A DNA stretch of 64,000 nucleotides from positions 62,001 through 126,000 of the forward strand of contig CAMLHK010000001.1 of assembly GCA_946479925.1 (NCBI GenBank), read 5' to 3'. Numbering within the stretch: position 1 is the stretch's first letter; each line of letters opens with the position of its first letter. Positions 1 through 7,388 of the stretch are shown in pieces. The translations under genes and the position numbers were made by a program. The stretch is from an uncultured Lactobacillus sp. GTDB lineage: Bacteria; Bacillota; Bacilli; Lactobacillales; Lactobacillaceae. The notes under the pieces are model-generated. The model had not been told where the DNA came from. It saw only the letters and a list, made by a program, of their open reading frames with translations, and ran no database searches.

Positions 1-1310
1 GGCACGGTATGGAAGTTTCCGGTCCTGGTAACGATGGTGCATGTCACTCACCTGTATACCCAGGCGAAGAAAAGCAAATCGACTTCGTTGTTAACCAACC
101 AGCCGCACTTACATGGCTTCACGCTCACCCATGTCCATCAACTGCTTCACAAGTTTGGATGGGACTTGCAATGGGTGTTGTTGTTACTGATGCTAATGAA
201 GCACAATTACCAATTCCTAAGACTTATGGCAAAGACGAATTCCCAATTATCTTGCAAGATAGAATCTTCCATGAAGATAACCAATTCGACTATAAGGCAG
301 ACTACAACGCAATGGGTATCTTTGGTGATACTCCAATTATCAACGGTGTTGTTCGTCCTTACGTTGATGTTACAACTCAAAAAGTTCGTTTGATTTTCTT
401 AGGTGGTTCTAACCGTCGTGAGTGGCGTTTACACTTTAGTGACGATTTGGTAATGACTCAAATCGGTGGTGATGATTCATTCTTGGAGCATCCAGTTAAG
501 ATGACCAAGGTATTAATCGGACCTGGTGAACGTCAACAAGTGGTTGTTGACTTCAGCAACTACAAAGAAGGTGACGTTGTTAACCTTTACACTGATGACT
601 TCAAGTTAGTTGAATTTAGAATTCATAACTACGAAAAAGATGACAGCGTAATTCCTGACACCTTATTCAAGCCATATGATCCAGTTGTTAACCCTAACTC
701 ACCAGTTCCTCATGTTACTATGGACAACCACAACATGATTAACGGTAAGAAGTTTGCTATGCAACGTATTGACTTGAAGCAAGACTTAATGAACGCAGAA
801 TACTGGGACGTTACTAACACTAACGACAAGGTTAACGGTATGTTACACCCATTCCATATTCACGGTGCTCACTTCTTAGTCGTTTCACGTAATGGTGAAG
901 AACCATATCCAAACGAAAAGGGCGTTTACAAGGACACTGTTGAAGTTGCCCCACAAGAAACTGTTCGTTTGAAGGTTTACTTCCAAAACACTGGTGTCTT
1001 CATGTACCACTGCCACATCATCGAACACGAAGATGCAGGTATGATGGCTCAAATTCAAATTGTTGATCCAAAGGATCCAGATAAGACATACGAATTAATG
1101 GACATGGAAACTTTAACTAAGGCCTTCTCAGAAGAAAAGGGTATCCCAATGGATGAAGTTTACTGCCCAGGTATGGATACTGAAGGTATGGCTGTTAAGG
1201 GTGTTGACCACTCATTAGACGCACTTTCAGGTGCTAGCCACAGTCACCATGAAGAGCATCATGAAGAACCTAGCCACGAAGACGCTACTTCTGGTGCAAG
1301 TCATCACTAA
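1..1310 (+). CDS. Multicopper oxidase, 5' end cut by window edge
   Basis: The reading frame is open from the first bases and the visible protein begins inside the first copper motif (HG-MEVSGPG), so the N-terminus lies outside the window. Family copper ligands are visible: HAHPC near residue 39, HPFHIHGAHF near 282 and HCHIIEHEDAGMM near 335. These are the paired type 1, 2 and 3 centre motifs of laccase/CueO-like cupredoxin oxidases, which oxidise metals or phenolic substrates and reduce oxygen to water. The C-terminus has a tail rich in His and Glu that is not part of the cupredoxin fold and may bind metal. A strong terminator follows. Substrate and location cannot be told without the N-terminus. 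Confidence 0.93.
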   Translation, partial: HGMEVSGPGNDGACHSPVYPGEEKQIDFVVNQPAALTWLHAHPCPSTASQVWMGLAMGVVVTDANEAQLPIPKTYGKDEFPIILQDRIFHEDNQFDYKADYNAMGIFGDTPIINGVVRPYVDVTTQKVRLIFLGGSNRREWRLHFSDDLVMTQIGGDDSFLEHPVKMTKVLIGPGERQQVVVDFSNYKEGDVVNLYTDDFKLVEFRIHNYEKDDSVIPDTLFKPYDPVVNPNSPVPHVTMDNHNMINGKKFAMQRIDLKQDLMNAEYWDVTNTNDKVNGMLHPFHIHGAHFLVVSRNGEEPYPNEKGVYKDTVEVAPQETVRLKVYFQNTGVFMYHCHIIEHEDAGMMAQIQIVDPKDPDKTYELMDMETLTKAFSEEKGIPMDEVYCPGMDTEGMAVKGVDHSLDALSGASHSHHEEHHEEPSHEDATSGASHH

Positions 1311-1337
1311 TTAATTTTAGTTTTGCATAAATCAATT

Positions 1338-1366
1338 AAAACCACTCAAGCAATTGAGTGGTTTTT
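1338..1366 (+). terminator. Intrinsic terminator of the multicopper oxidase gene
   Basis: AAAACCACTCAA and TTGAGTGGTTTT form a 12-bp stem with a very small loop, followed by a T-rich run. Confidence 0.85.
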
Positions 1367-1473
1367 CTTTTTCCAAAATATAGTGGTTAAAATTCCCCTA
1401 AATAGCTTGGAATTGTTATGAAACTTAGTAAATTCCTTTGCTTTTCTTCTTTACCATGTGGTTAAATAGCCCT

Positions 1474-2184
1474 ATGAGAAAGAAAAGAACACTTACCCGA
1501 AAAATCATGTATCTACTTCTGGGTGTAATTTTTTTAGGACTGATCTTCGCAGTTCTTAACTCAAGAGCATTTCAAGATCGCTACGACTGGTTAACCTTGA
1601 AGTCAGAACAAAAACTTGATGTACCACTAGAAAATCAGTACCCTGACCTGCCAAATGGCTGTGAAGTTACTTCACTATCCATGCTATTGCAATATTATGG
1701 CTTCAAGGTCAATAAGCTGGATTTATCAGAAAATATCAAACACGTTGCTTCATACACAGATAATGGTCAATATCGTGGTAATCCCCATGTTGGCTTTGTC
1801 GGATATATGAGCCAAGCTAACGCTGGCTGGTGCGTTTATAATGAGCCTCTTGAACAGGTTGCACGTAAATACACTAATCGGGTGCAAAACTATACCGGCC
1901 ACGACTTTATTCAGGTCCTGAAACGTGTTTCTGAGGGCCATCCTGTTTTAATTATCACCACAATCAAGTTTAACCGTGTTAATGACATGCAAACTTGGGA
2001 CACTGCTCAAGGAAAGGTCCATGTAACCCCTTCTTCACACGCATGTGTAATTACAGGTTTTAATAAGAAAAACGGCACAGTGCTAGTAAACGACCCATTT
2101 GGACATAAAAACAAGGTAGTCTCATGGAAGGACTTGGAAAGTAGTTATATTCAGCAAGGCAAACAGGCTATCTATATTAATTAA
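1474..2184 (+). CDS. Membrane-anchored C39-like cysteine peptidase family protein
   Basis: The protein has a basic N-terminus, one hydrophobic segment (about residues 13-30, an uncleaved anchor or signal) and an extracellular peptidase_C39_2-type domain. The likely catalytic Cys is in PNGCEVTSLSMLL, the His in SSHACVITGF and the Asp/Asn in VNDPFG, in the order expected for papain-like C39 enzymes. Proteins of this kind are common on lactobacilli; their substrate is unknown. The start is uncertain: no good ribosome binding site is seen. ATG at 1474 gives a normal basic start, while ATG 1456 and TTG 1438 are in frame upstream. It is flanked by terminators, so probably monocistronic. Confidence 0.8.
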   Translation: MRKKRTLTRKIMYLLLGVIFLGLIFAVLNSRAFQDRYDWLTLKSEQKLDVPLENQYPDLPNGCEVTSLSMLLQYYGFKVNKLDLSENIKHVASYTDNGQYRGNPHVGFVGYMSQANAGWCVYNEPLEQVARKYTNRVQNYTGHDFIQVLKRVSEGHPVLIITTIKFNRVNDMQTWDTAQGKVHVTPSSHACVITGFNKKNGTVLVNDPFGHKNKVVSWKDLESSYIQQGKQAIYIN

Positions 2185-2219
2185 AAACGCAGTCCCAGAT
2201 TACATGGGATTGCGTTTTT
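2183..2219 (+). terminator. Terminator after the C39-like peptidase gene
   Basis: AAAAACGCAGTCCCA pairs with TGGGATTGCGTTTTT around a 7-nt loop, with a T-run; the stem overlaps the stop codon. Confidence 0.85.
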
Positions 2220-2227
2220 GATAAACA

Positions 2228-2262
2228 AAAAGAGCAGATTCAATTAAGAATCTGCTCTTTTT
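2228..2262 (-). terminator. Terminator of the small RNA / exporter unit (bidirectional)
   Basis: AAAAAGAGCAGATT pairs with AATCTGCTCTTTTT around an 8-nt loop, T-rich on both strands. Confidence 0.85.
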
Positions 2263-2396
2263 AAATCGAGGCCCATTAAAAAATAAGTGACTACTTCTGT
2301 TCACATCAGGTTGGTCAAGCACCAACACTTCCCGTGTCTGCCAATTAAGGCTGGTGTCCTCATCCAAATACGCATCTCGCGTTTTGTCGACTCGTA
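2228..2396 (-). ncRNA. Candidate structured small RNA (unnamed)
   Basis: A self-contained unit of about 170 nt on the minus strand. It is preceded by a near-consensus promoter (TTTACA, 17 nt, TATAAT; 2403-2431) and ends in a strong terminator (2228-2262). No reading frame of note lies in it. Reading 5' to 3' on the minus strand there are local stems ACGC/GCGT, GCC/GGC, ACAC/GTGT and GTTGGT/ACCAAC, and an alternative CACCA/TGGTG pairing that encloses two of them. The size resembles 6S RNA, but the closing stem is weak, so I do not assign a family. It could instead be a long 3' tail of the exporter gene. Confidence 0.45.
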
Positions 2397-2873
2397 TTAA
2401 CTATTATACGAATTTTTCTTCTCTTTGTAAAATTTTTTTGCTCTGAAAAAAATCTCGACGAACATGTTTGATAGTAACATCCCCAGCGCGATTGAGCCTG
2501 TAACAATAATCACTCTTAGGGCTGAGTCACTCGCACCATTAATATTTCCAGCTGTTAATTCCCTAACGGCTTGATAGGCCGGCACACCTGGAACTAATGG
2601 AACGATTGCTGGAATATAAAATACAGAAGCGGGACATTTTTTTCTTCTAGCAAAAACGATTGCCAAAATTCCAATTGCAAATGATCCTAAAAGATTTGAA
2701 ATCAGTCTTCCCATTGATGCTCTCATTGCTAACCAATAAATAATCCAACTAACTACTCCACTCACTCCCGCCAAGTTCAGTACTCGATGCGGAACATTAA
2801 TGGTCAGTGCAAAGCCAACAGAAGCAAGGTAGGCAAATAAGATATTAATAATTAACTCTAACCAAAATGGCAT
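2397..2873 (-). CDS. ThrE-type threonine/serine exporter, small subunit (DUF3815-like)
   Basis: A 158-residue membrane protein with about four to five hydrophobic segments. The motif PAIVPLVPGVPAYQAVRELTAGN matches the second half of ThrE, the Corynebacterium exporter of threonine and serine. Here, as in many Firmicutes, the exporter is split into two genes: this one starts 2 nt after the stop of the larger subunit gene, with GGGAG as ribosome binding site. The two proteins presumably form one exporter in the cytoplasmic membrane. The substrate is inferred from the family only. Confidence 0.8.
   Translation of the reverse strand: MPFWLELIINILFAYLASVGFALTINVPHRVLNLAGVSGVVSWIIYWLAMRASMGRLISNLLGSFAIGILAIVFARRKKCPASVFYIPAIVPLVPGVPAYQAVRELTAGNINGASDSALRVIIVTGSIALGMLLSNMFVEIFFRAKKFYKEKKNSYNS
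2403..2431 (-). promoter_or_regulatory. Promoter of the candidate small RNA
   Basis: On the minus strand TTTACA and TATAAT are separated by exactly 17 nt. The elements lie inside the last codons of the ThrE-like gene, pointing toward 2396. Confidence 0.6.
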
Positions 2874-2875
2874 TT

Positions 2876-3652
2876 TTAAGCTCCCAAAAATTTCAATATA
2901 ATACCTACTCCGCCACCAAGTGCAAAGGCGGTAAGCAAGGCTTCACAAATTTTGACCATTCCGGATAACAGGTCGCCCTTAAACAAATCACGTAGCGCGT
3001 TTGTTAAGGCCAAACCTGGCACTAGTGGCATCAGTGCTCCCGTTAAAATATTGTCGATAATCATTGCTGGAAAAAGGTGAACTATTCCAACCGCGACTGT
3101 CGTCATAATCATCGCCGCAACTAATTCAGCTAAATATTTAACCTTTGTAAATCGTTTAAAGTAATATGCTGAAACAAAACCAATTGCACCAACAACTGCA
3201 GCAGCGGGGAAATCAAGCCAATCGTAGTTTTCAATAAACATTACCATTAGTGTCGCACTTAAAACAGCAGCACCAATTACTTGTATCCATAAAGGAAAAA
3301 CTGGAAAATCGCCATTAGCAATTTTATAAACCTGCTCTTTTACTTGTGGCAAAGTAATTTTATGCGCAGCAAAATCACGTGATAATGAATTAATGCGGTC
3401 AACTAGTTCCAAGTTAATATTCCGCTCATGAACCAAAATACTTTGACAATAGTTCCCTCGATCGAGGCTCATAAAAATTCCTGTCGGTACGATAAAGACA
3501 CGCGGATCAGGTTCACCGGCGGTTTTTGCGATTCGCACCATTGTGTCCTCAACACGATACATCTCACTACCGCCTTCAATCATTAGCTCGCCAACTGTTA
3601 AGCATGTATCTAGTAAATCATGGTAAAAAGAGCTATCTTGCTTGCTAGACAT
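2876..3652 (-). CDS. ThrE-type threonine/serine exporter, large subunit (DUF1212-like)
   Basis: A 258-residue protein with a soluble N-terminal part (about 1-115, with EGGSEMYRVEDTM and FIVPTGIF as in the DUF1212 family) and five or so membrane segments after residue 120. The loop GALMPLVPGLALTNALRDL parallels the motif in the small subunit, as in full-length ThrE where the two halves are related. It lies 11 nt downstream of the ABC-F gene and probably shares its transcript. Predicted function is proton-driven export of small hydroxy-amino acids. Confidence 0.82.
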   Translation of the reverse strand: MSSKQDSSFYHDLLDTCLTVGELMIEGGSEMYRVEDTMVRIAKTAGEPDPRVFIVPTGIFMSLDRGNYCQSILVHERNINLELVDRINSLSRDFAAHKITLPQVKEQVYKIANGDFPVFPLWIQVIGAAVLSATLMVMFIENYDWLDFPAAAVVGAIGFVSAYYFKRFTKVKYLAELVAAMIMTTVAVGIVHLFPAMIIDNILTGALMPLVPGLALTNALRDLFKGDLLSGMVKICEALLTAFALGGGVGIILKFLGA

Positions 3653-3663
3653 AAATTTTTCCT

Positions 3664-5211
3664 CTAATTATTATTCATTGTCTCAATGTCAATCGTCTTA
3701 TCAATCCAATTACCTTGGAAAAAATCACGCTCATGACTAACGATAATTACTGCACCCGGAAATTTCACGATTGCATCCCTAAGTGCATCTTTTGAATCAC
3801 GATCCAAGTGGTTGGTCGGCTCATCCAAAAATAGCAGGTTAGCCGGTTCGAACTGCATTTTAGCCAACTTAACCTTTTCCTGTTCCCCACCGGATAGCTT
3901 TTTCAGTGGACTCATTGCCTGTTGCGCAGTTACACCTAGTCTAGCTAGGGCCCCACGCAATTCTTTTGGCTTGATTCGTTCAAAAATCTCCTGCAAGTAT
4001 TGTAGCGGTGTCATATTCTTATTTGGCCAAGCTAAATCCTGCTTAAAATATGCAACTTTTGCCGTTTCCGATAGTTTAAATGAACCAGAGATTGGCTCTA
4101 TTTGACTTAGTAACGTTTTTAATAAAGTCGACTTACCGATTCCATTAAAGCCAGTAATTGCGATTTTTTCATTACCACCAACTGAAAAATTAAATGGTTC
4201 CTTTACGATTGCCTCATCATAGCCAATTACTAAGTCTTGAGTTTGTAAAAGCAAGTTGGCAGCAGTCGCTACATAAGGAAATTCAAAATGTGGTTTGCGG
4301 TTACCCTTAGGCGGATTCAATACGTCCATTTTAGCCAGTTGGCGTTCACGCGATTTTGCACTTTTTGAACGGGTACCTGCTTTATTTTTTCGAATATAGG
4401 CTTCAGTCTTAGCGATTTTTCGTTGCTGGTTAGTATAGGCCTTTAGGTAAGTTTCCCGATTAGCCTCTTTTTGACGCATTGCCTGTTTCAATGTACCCGT
4501 GTAACGAGTAATTGTGCCGAGGTCAATATCAATAATGCAGTTGGCAATTCGACCAAGAAAATCATAATCGTGACTGACAACAATAAATGCTCCGGCAAAC
4601 TCGTTTAAGTAATCGACTAACCAATCGATGTGTGACACGTCAAGGTAGTTAGTTGGTTCATCCAAAAGAAGAACATCAGGATTTTGCAGTAGCAACTTGG
4701 CTAAAATAATCTTCGATCTCTGACCACCTGAAAGCTGACTAACATCATGTTCATAGCCTAATTCTGCTAGCCCTAAGCCAGAAGCAACACGTTCGATTTC
4801 GGTATCAATTCCGTAAAAGTTATTTTCTTCTAAGTATGTTTGAATCTTTCCTGCTTTTTCCAGTAACTCATCGTTACCGTCTTCCGCATATTCCTCATAC
4901 AGCTTATTTAGTTCTTCCTCTTTTTGGTATAGCTTTTCAAAAGCTGTACGTAAAAACTGTCGAATGGTCACACCAGGTGCTAATTTGGCATATTGGTCTA
5001 AATAGCCAACTGTCACACGATTTTGCCATTTAATCTGACCCTCATCAGGAAGAATTTCACCAGTCAAAATTTTAATTAAAGTTGATTTGCCAACTCCGTT
5101 TTGGCCGGTGACTCCCATGTGGTCTTCTTTATTGAGCACAAAATTGCCATCCTGATACAAAGTCTTATCTTCAAAGCCCTGACCTAAATCTTTAACTGTT
5201 AGTAAGCTCAT
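3664..5211 (-). CDS. ABC-F family ATPase (two ABC domains, no membrane part)
   Basis: 515 residues with two ATP-binding cassettes in one chain. The first has Walker A GQNGVGKST (about 37), signature LSGGQRSK (about 160) and Walker B LLLDEPTNYLD. The second has GFNGIGKST (about 355), LSGGEQEK and LFLDEPTNHLD. A charged helical linker (about 240-300, rich in Lys and Arg) joins them. This is the ABC-F plan: such proteins act on the ribosome rather than in transport. The sequence looks like the YbiT/YkpA branch rather than a known antibiotic-protection factor, so a translation-factor role is more likely. Ribosome binding site AAAGGAG fixes the ATG. Confidence 0.92.
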   Translation of the reverse strand: MSLLTVKDLGQGFEDKTLYQDGNFVLNKEDHMGVTGQNGVGKSTLIKILTGEILPDEGQIKWQNRVTVGYLDQYAKLAPGVTIRQFLRTAFEKLYQKEEELNKLYEEYAEDGNDELLEKAGKIQTYLEENNFYGIDTEIERVASGLGLAELGYEHDVSQLSGGQRSKIILAKLLLQNPDVLLLDEPTNYLDVSHIDWLVDYLNEFAGAFIVVSHDYDFLGRIANCIIDIDLGTITRYTGTLKQAMRQKEANRETYLKAYTNQQRKIAKTEAYIRKNKAGTRSKSAKSRERQLAKMDVLNPPKGNRKPHFEFPYVATAANLLLQTQDLVIGYDEAIVKEPFNFSVGGNEKIAITGFNGIGKSTLLKTLLSQIEPISGSFKLSETAKVAYFKQDLAWPNKNMTPLQYLQEIFERIKPKELRGALARLGVTAQQAMSPLKKLSGGEQEKVKLAKMQFEPANLLFLDEPTNHLDRDSKDALRDAIVKFPGAVIIVSHERDFFQGNWIDKTIDIETMNNN

Positions 5212-5292
5212 TGTGCATCTCCTTTGGGTTAATCAAATTATATAGTAAAGTAATCTTTTTTGCTTACAGTTTTAATTAATTACATCCGAAAT

Positions 5293-5316
5293 AAAAAGGC
5301 GGACGTCTTGCCCACC
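5293..5316 (-). terminator. Terminator ending the second candidate small RNA
   Basis: On the minus strand GGTGGGC-5 nt-GTCCGCC (two G-T pairs) followed by TTTTT. Confidence 0.55.
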
Positions 5317-5478
5317 CTCTTATTTTTATCTTATTCTAAGTGATTTTCTTTAGTTGTAATTGCTAGGATTTTTAATCATCCCTAATAGCAGCTGCTATTT
5401 TAAACTATTAGCTGCATGTGAGCCAAAATTCAGTCTCAAGTCAAAATTACTTTGACTTATTAATAGTCTGCGTACTGT
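5293..5478 (-). ncRNA. Second candidate small RNA
   Basis: About 185 nt on the minus strand between two protein genes, with its own promoter (TTGACT, 17 nt, GATAAT; 5485-5513) and its own terminator (5293-5316). Inside are a perfect hairpin AAGTCAAA-5 nt-TTTGACTT (5438-5458) and a 16-bp palindrome AATAGCAGCTGCTATT (5384-5399). The longest frame seen is nine codons. The upstream gene already has a perfect terminator at 5600-5630, so this region is a separate unit. It does not match a family I can name; a leader of the ABC-F gene is excluded only if the terminator is efficient. Confidence 0.4.
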
Positions 5479-5484
5479 TTCATA

Positions 5485-5513
5485 ATTATCTATTATTGCT
5501 TAGTTCAAGTCAA
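5485..5513 (-). promoter_or_regulatory. Promoter of the second candidate small RNA
   Basis: Minus-strand TTGACT and GATAAT with a 17-nt spacer, in non-coding sequence. Confidence 0.5.
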
Positions 5514-5599
5514 GACTATCCAAGCACCATTGCGGTTGGCACAAAGAAAGAATACATTTGATTGGTAAAAATTTTGCACCTTAAAGGTGGTCATAAATA

Positions 5600-5630
5600 A
5601 AAGATGTCTGACTTTTTGTCAGACATCTTT
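5600..5630 (-). terminator. Terminator of the LCP / small membrane protein unit
   Basis: A perfect 13-bp stem, AAAGATGTCTGAC and GTCAGACATCTTT, around TTTTT, followed on the minus strand by a T-rich stretch. Confidence 0.85.
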
Positions 5631-5990
5631 TTATTTTCGTTCCTGCTCATACTTTTGTAGAGCATCTAGAACTTTAGGCCAGTAGCGTTTGGGCAAGATT
5701 AACTGCAATTTATCATTATAGATAGGAAAATCACTTGCTTTCATTCCTGTTATTTTTGCCAAATCTTCATCGGACAAATGAAATTCACGTGCAATCCGCT
5801 TAATTTCATAGGAAGCATGCCCACGAAACCATGAAAGAGCAAAGAAGAATAATGCGAAAATCCCAGCAACCATGATAGAAACAGGGAGTGTCAAATGGAA
5901 TGATCGTAGACAAATAAAGAATGCTGCAATAAAGCCAATTAATGCAGACAATACACCATAAATAATGGGAAAAAGTGCCTTCTTTTGCAT
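5631..5990 (-). CDS. Small two-helix membrane protein of unknown function
   Basis: 119 residues with two hydrophobic segments (about 7-28 and 34-55) followed by a charged cytoplasmic-type tail. In the tail, FHLSDEDLAKITGMKASDFPIY looks like a small helical module. I do not recognise a named family. It follows the LCP gene by 45 nt on the same strand and ends at a strong terminator, so it is probably the last gene of that unit and may serve the envelope. Confidence 0.7.
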   Translation of the reverse strand: MQKKALFPIIYGVLSALIGFIAAFFICLRSFHLTLPVSIMVAGIFALFFFALSWFRGHASYEIKRIAREFHLSDEDLAKITGMKASDFPIYNDKLQLILPKRYWPKVLDALQKYEQERK

Positions 5991-6035
5991 TTCTTTCTCC
6001 TCTTAGTTCCACTTAAATAACTTACTTCAAAAGAC

Positions 6036-7244
6036 TTACTGCCCAGTAGAATTATCACTGCCTGTGCCATTCCCAGTATCAGAAGAGCCGTTAGTATTAT
6101 TGGCACTATCAGTGCTTTCATTAGTAACAACAGAATGATAAATTTGATAATTAGTAAACGGATTAGGATCCTTCCAATTAATGTGATTGTTTTGCTCATT
6201 CAACTTATTGAGCTTAGTTTCATCATTATCCAAAACTTGTTGTTCTAGTTCCAAGTTGGCACGCATTTTGTTTGAAGCTTTTTGTAATTCTTCAGTTGAT
6301 GCAACCTGGATTGAAGAACCATTAATCCATGCATCGTGACCTTGAATATACCCGCTGCTAATATTTTGTGAACATCCCCGGTAAGTTAGTGCCAAAGCCA
6401 GCATGTCATTGAAGGTTAAGTTAGTTCGGACATATTTATTAAAAATCTTAACTAGCTTGCGGTAGTTAGCAATTGAATTAACAGAAACAGCCTTGTGTAC
6501 GACAGCATTAATTACTTGTCGTTGCCTCATTTGGCGGCCGTAGTCTCCTCTAGGATCGTCATGACGCATACGGACATAAGCCACAGCATGACGACCATTC
6601 AAATGCTGCTTTCCTTTATGGAAATCACACCAGTCATAAGAGAACTTAAATGGGACATTAACGTCGACACCACCAACAGCATCAACTAGGCTCTTTAAGG
6701 CCTTCATGTTGACTTCTACGTAATAGTTAATCGGTACGTTTAACAATGCAGATACGGTATTCATTGACGCTTTACTGCCGCCGATACCATAAGCTGAATT
6801 TACCCTGAACATGTCATATTTGTCCCCTGGATCTCCCAAAATGTTGGCTAAAGTATCTCGCGGAATCGAGGTCATCGTTGCCTTATTTTTACCTGGATTA
6901 GCCGTCGCCAAAATAATTGTATCAGAATTACCCTTGTCATGACGTCCCTCAAGCCCCTGATCAACGCCAAGAATTAGAACTGAAATAGGTTGCCGATTAG
7001 CGATTCGAGCAGAGGTAGCGGTGTTACCGTCTTGCCCATCGATGGCACTATGCAAAGCAAAGTACATATGAGCTGCCCAAGCGAGTCCACAACTTAAGCA
7101 TAAGACAGCTACAATACCGCAAATTCGAGCAATTACATTACCCGTCATTTTTTGTGCTGGTGAAGCAAAAACATGATTGCGGTGAAGATTTAGAGAAGAT
7201 TGATGTTTACGATAATCTTCTCTACGTTTTGAACTTGGTTCCAT
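6036..7244 (-). CDS. LytR-CpsA-Psr (LCP) family cell-wall polymer ligase
   Basis: The protein has a basic cytoplasmic N-terminus, one membrane helix (about 40-63) and an extracellular LCP domain. Family motifs are visible: ILGVDQG, the aspartate/arginine cluster NSDTIILATANP and SIPRDTL, and the second conserved region GGVDVNVPFKF, then GKQHLNGRHAVAYVRMRHDD. LCP enzymes transfer wall teichoic acid or polysaccharide from lipid carriers to peptidoglycan. The C-terminal 35 residues are a low-complexity Asn/Ser/Thr/Gly tail. The start is ambiguous: ATG 7244 is preceded by AAAGG, while TTG 7256 is four codons upstream; neither has ideal spacing. Confidence 0.9.
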   Translation of the reverse strand: MEPSSKRREDYRKHQSSLNLHRNHVFASPAQKMTGNVIARICGIVAVLCLSCGLAWAAHMYFALHSAIDGQDGNTATSARIANRQPISVLILGVDQGLEGRHDKGNSDTIILATANPGKNKATMTSIPRDTLANILGDPGDKYDMFRVNSAYGIGGSKASMNTVSALLNVPINYYVEVNMKALKSLVDAVGGVDVNVPFKFSYDWCDFHKGKQHLNGRHAVAYVRMRHDDPRGDYGRQMRQRQVINAVVHKAVSVNSIANYRKLVKIFNKYVRTNLTFNDMLALALTYRGCSQNISSGYIQGHDAWINGSSIQVASTEELQKASNKMRANLELEQQVLDNDETKLNKLNEQNNHINWKDPNPFTNYQIYHSVVTNESTDSANNTNGSSDTGNGTGSDNSTGQ

Positions 7245-7388
7245 ACCTTTATTCAATTCCCTTCATAATTATCCAAGTTTATTTGTATCACTTTCAAAGT
7301 TGAATTAGAATATTACCAAATATAATTAATAATATCTTATTTTTTATTATTTGGCATAACTATTATTAACACATGTAAGGAGATTTTT

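Noticed and set aside
34..393. 119-codon frame overlapping the multicopper oxidase in another frame
   Set aside because: The oxidase motifs are unambiguous in the main frame; this frame is Leu/Gln-rich shadow translation.
2228..2396. tmRNA, RNase P RNA or SRP RNA at the first candidate small RNA
   Set aside because: The unit is too short for tmRNA or RNase P RNA, has no CCA end or tRNA-like arm, and lacks the conserved SRP loop sequence.
3664..5211. Antibiotic-resistance ABC-F (Vga/Msr/OptrA type)
   Set aside because: The inter-domain linker is of the ordinary YbiT/YkpA-type length and sequence, with no long resistance-type extension and no leader peptide upstream.
5212..5600. Possible insertion-sequence remnant in the gap before the ABC-F gene
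   Set aside because: The dyads are short and local, no transposase frame or terminal inverted repeat pair is seen; a promoter and terminator explain the region better as a small RNA unit.
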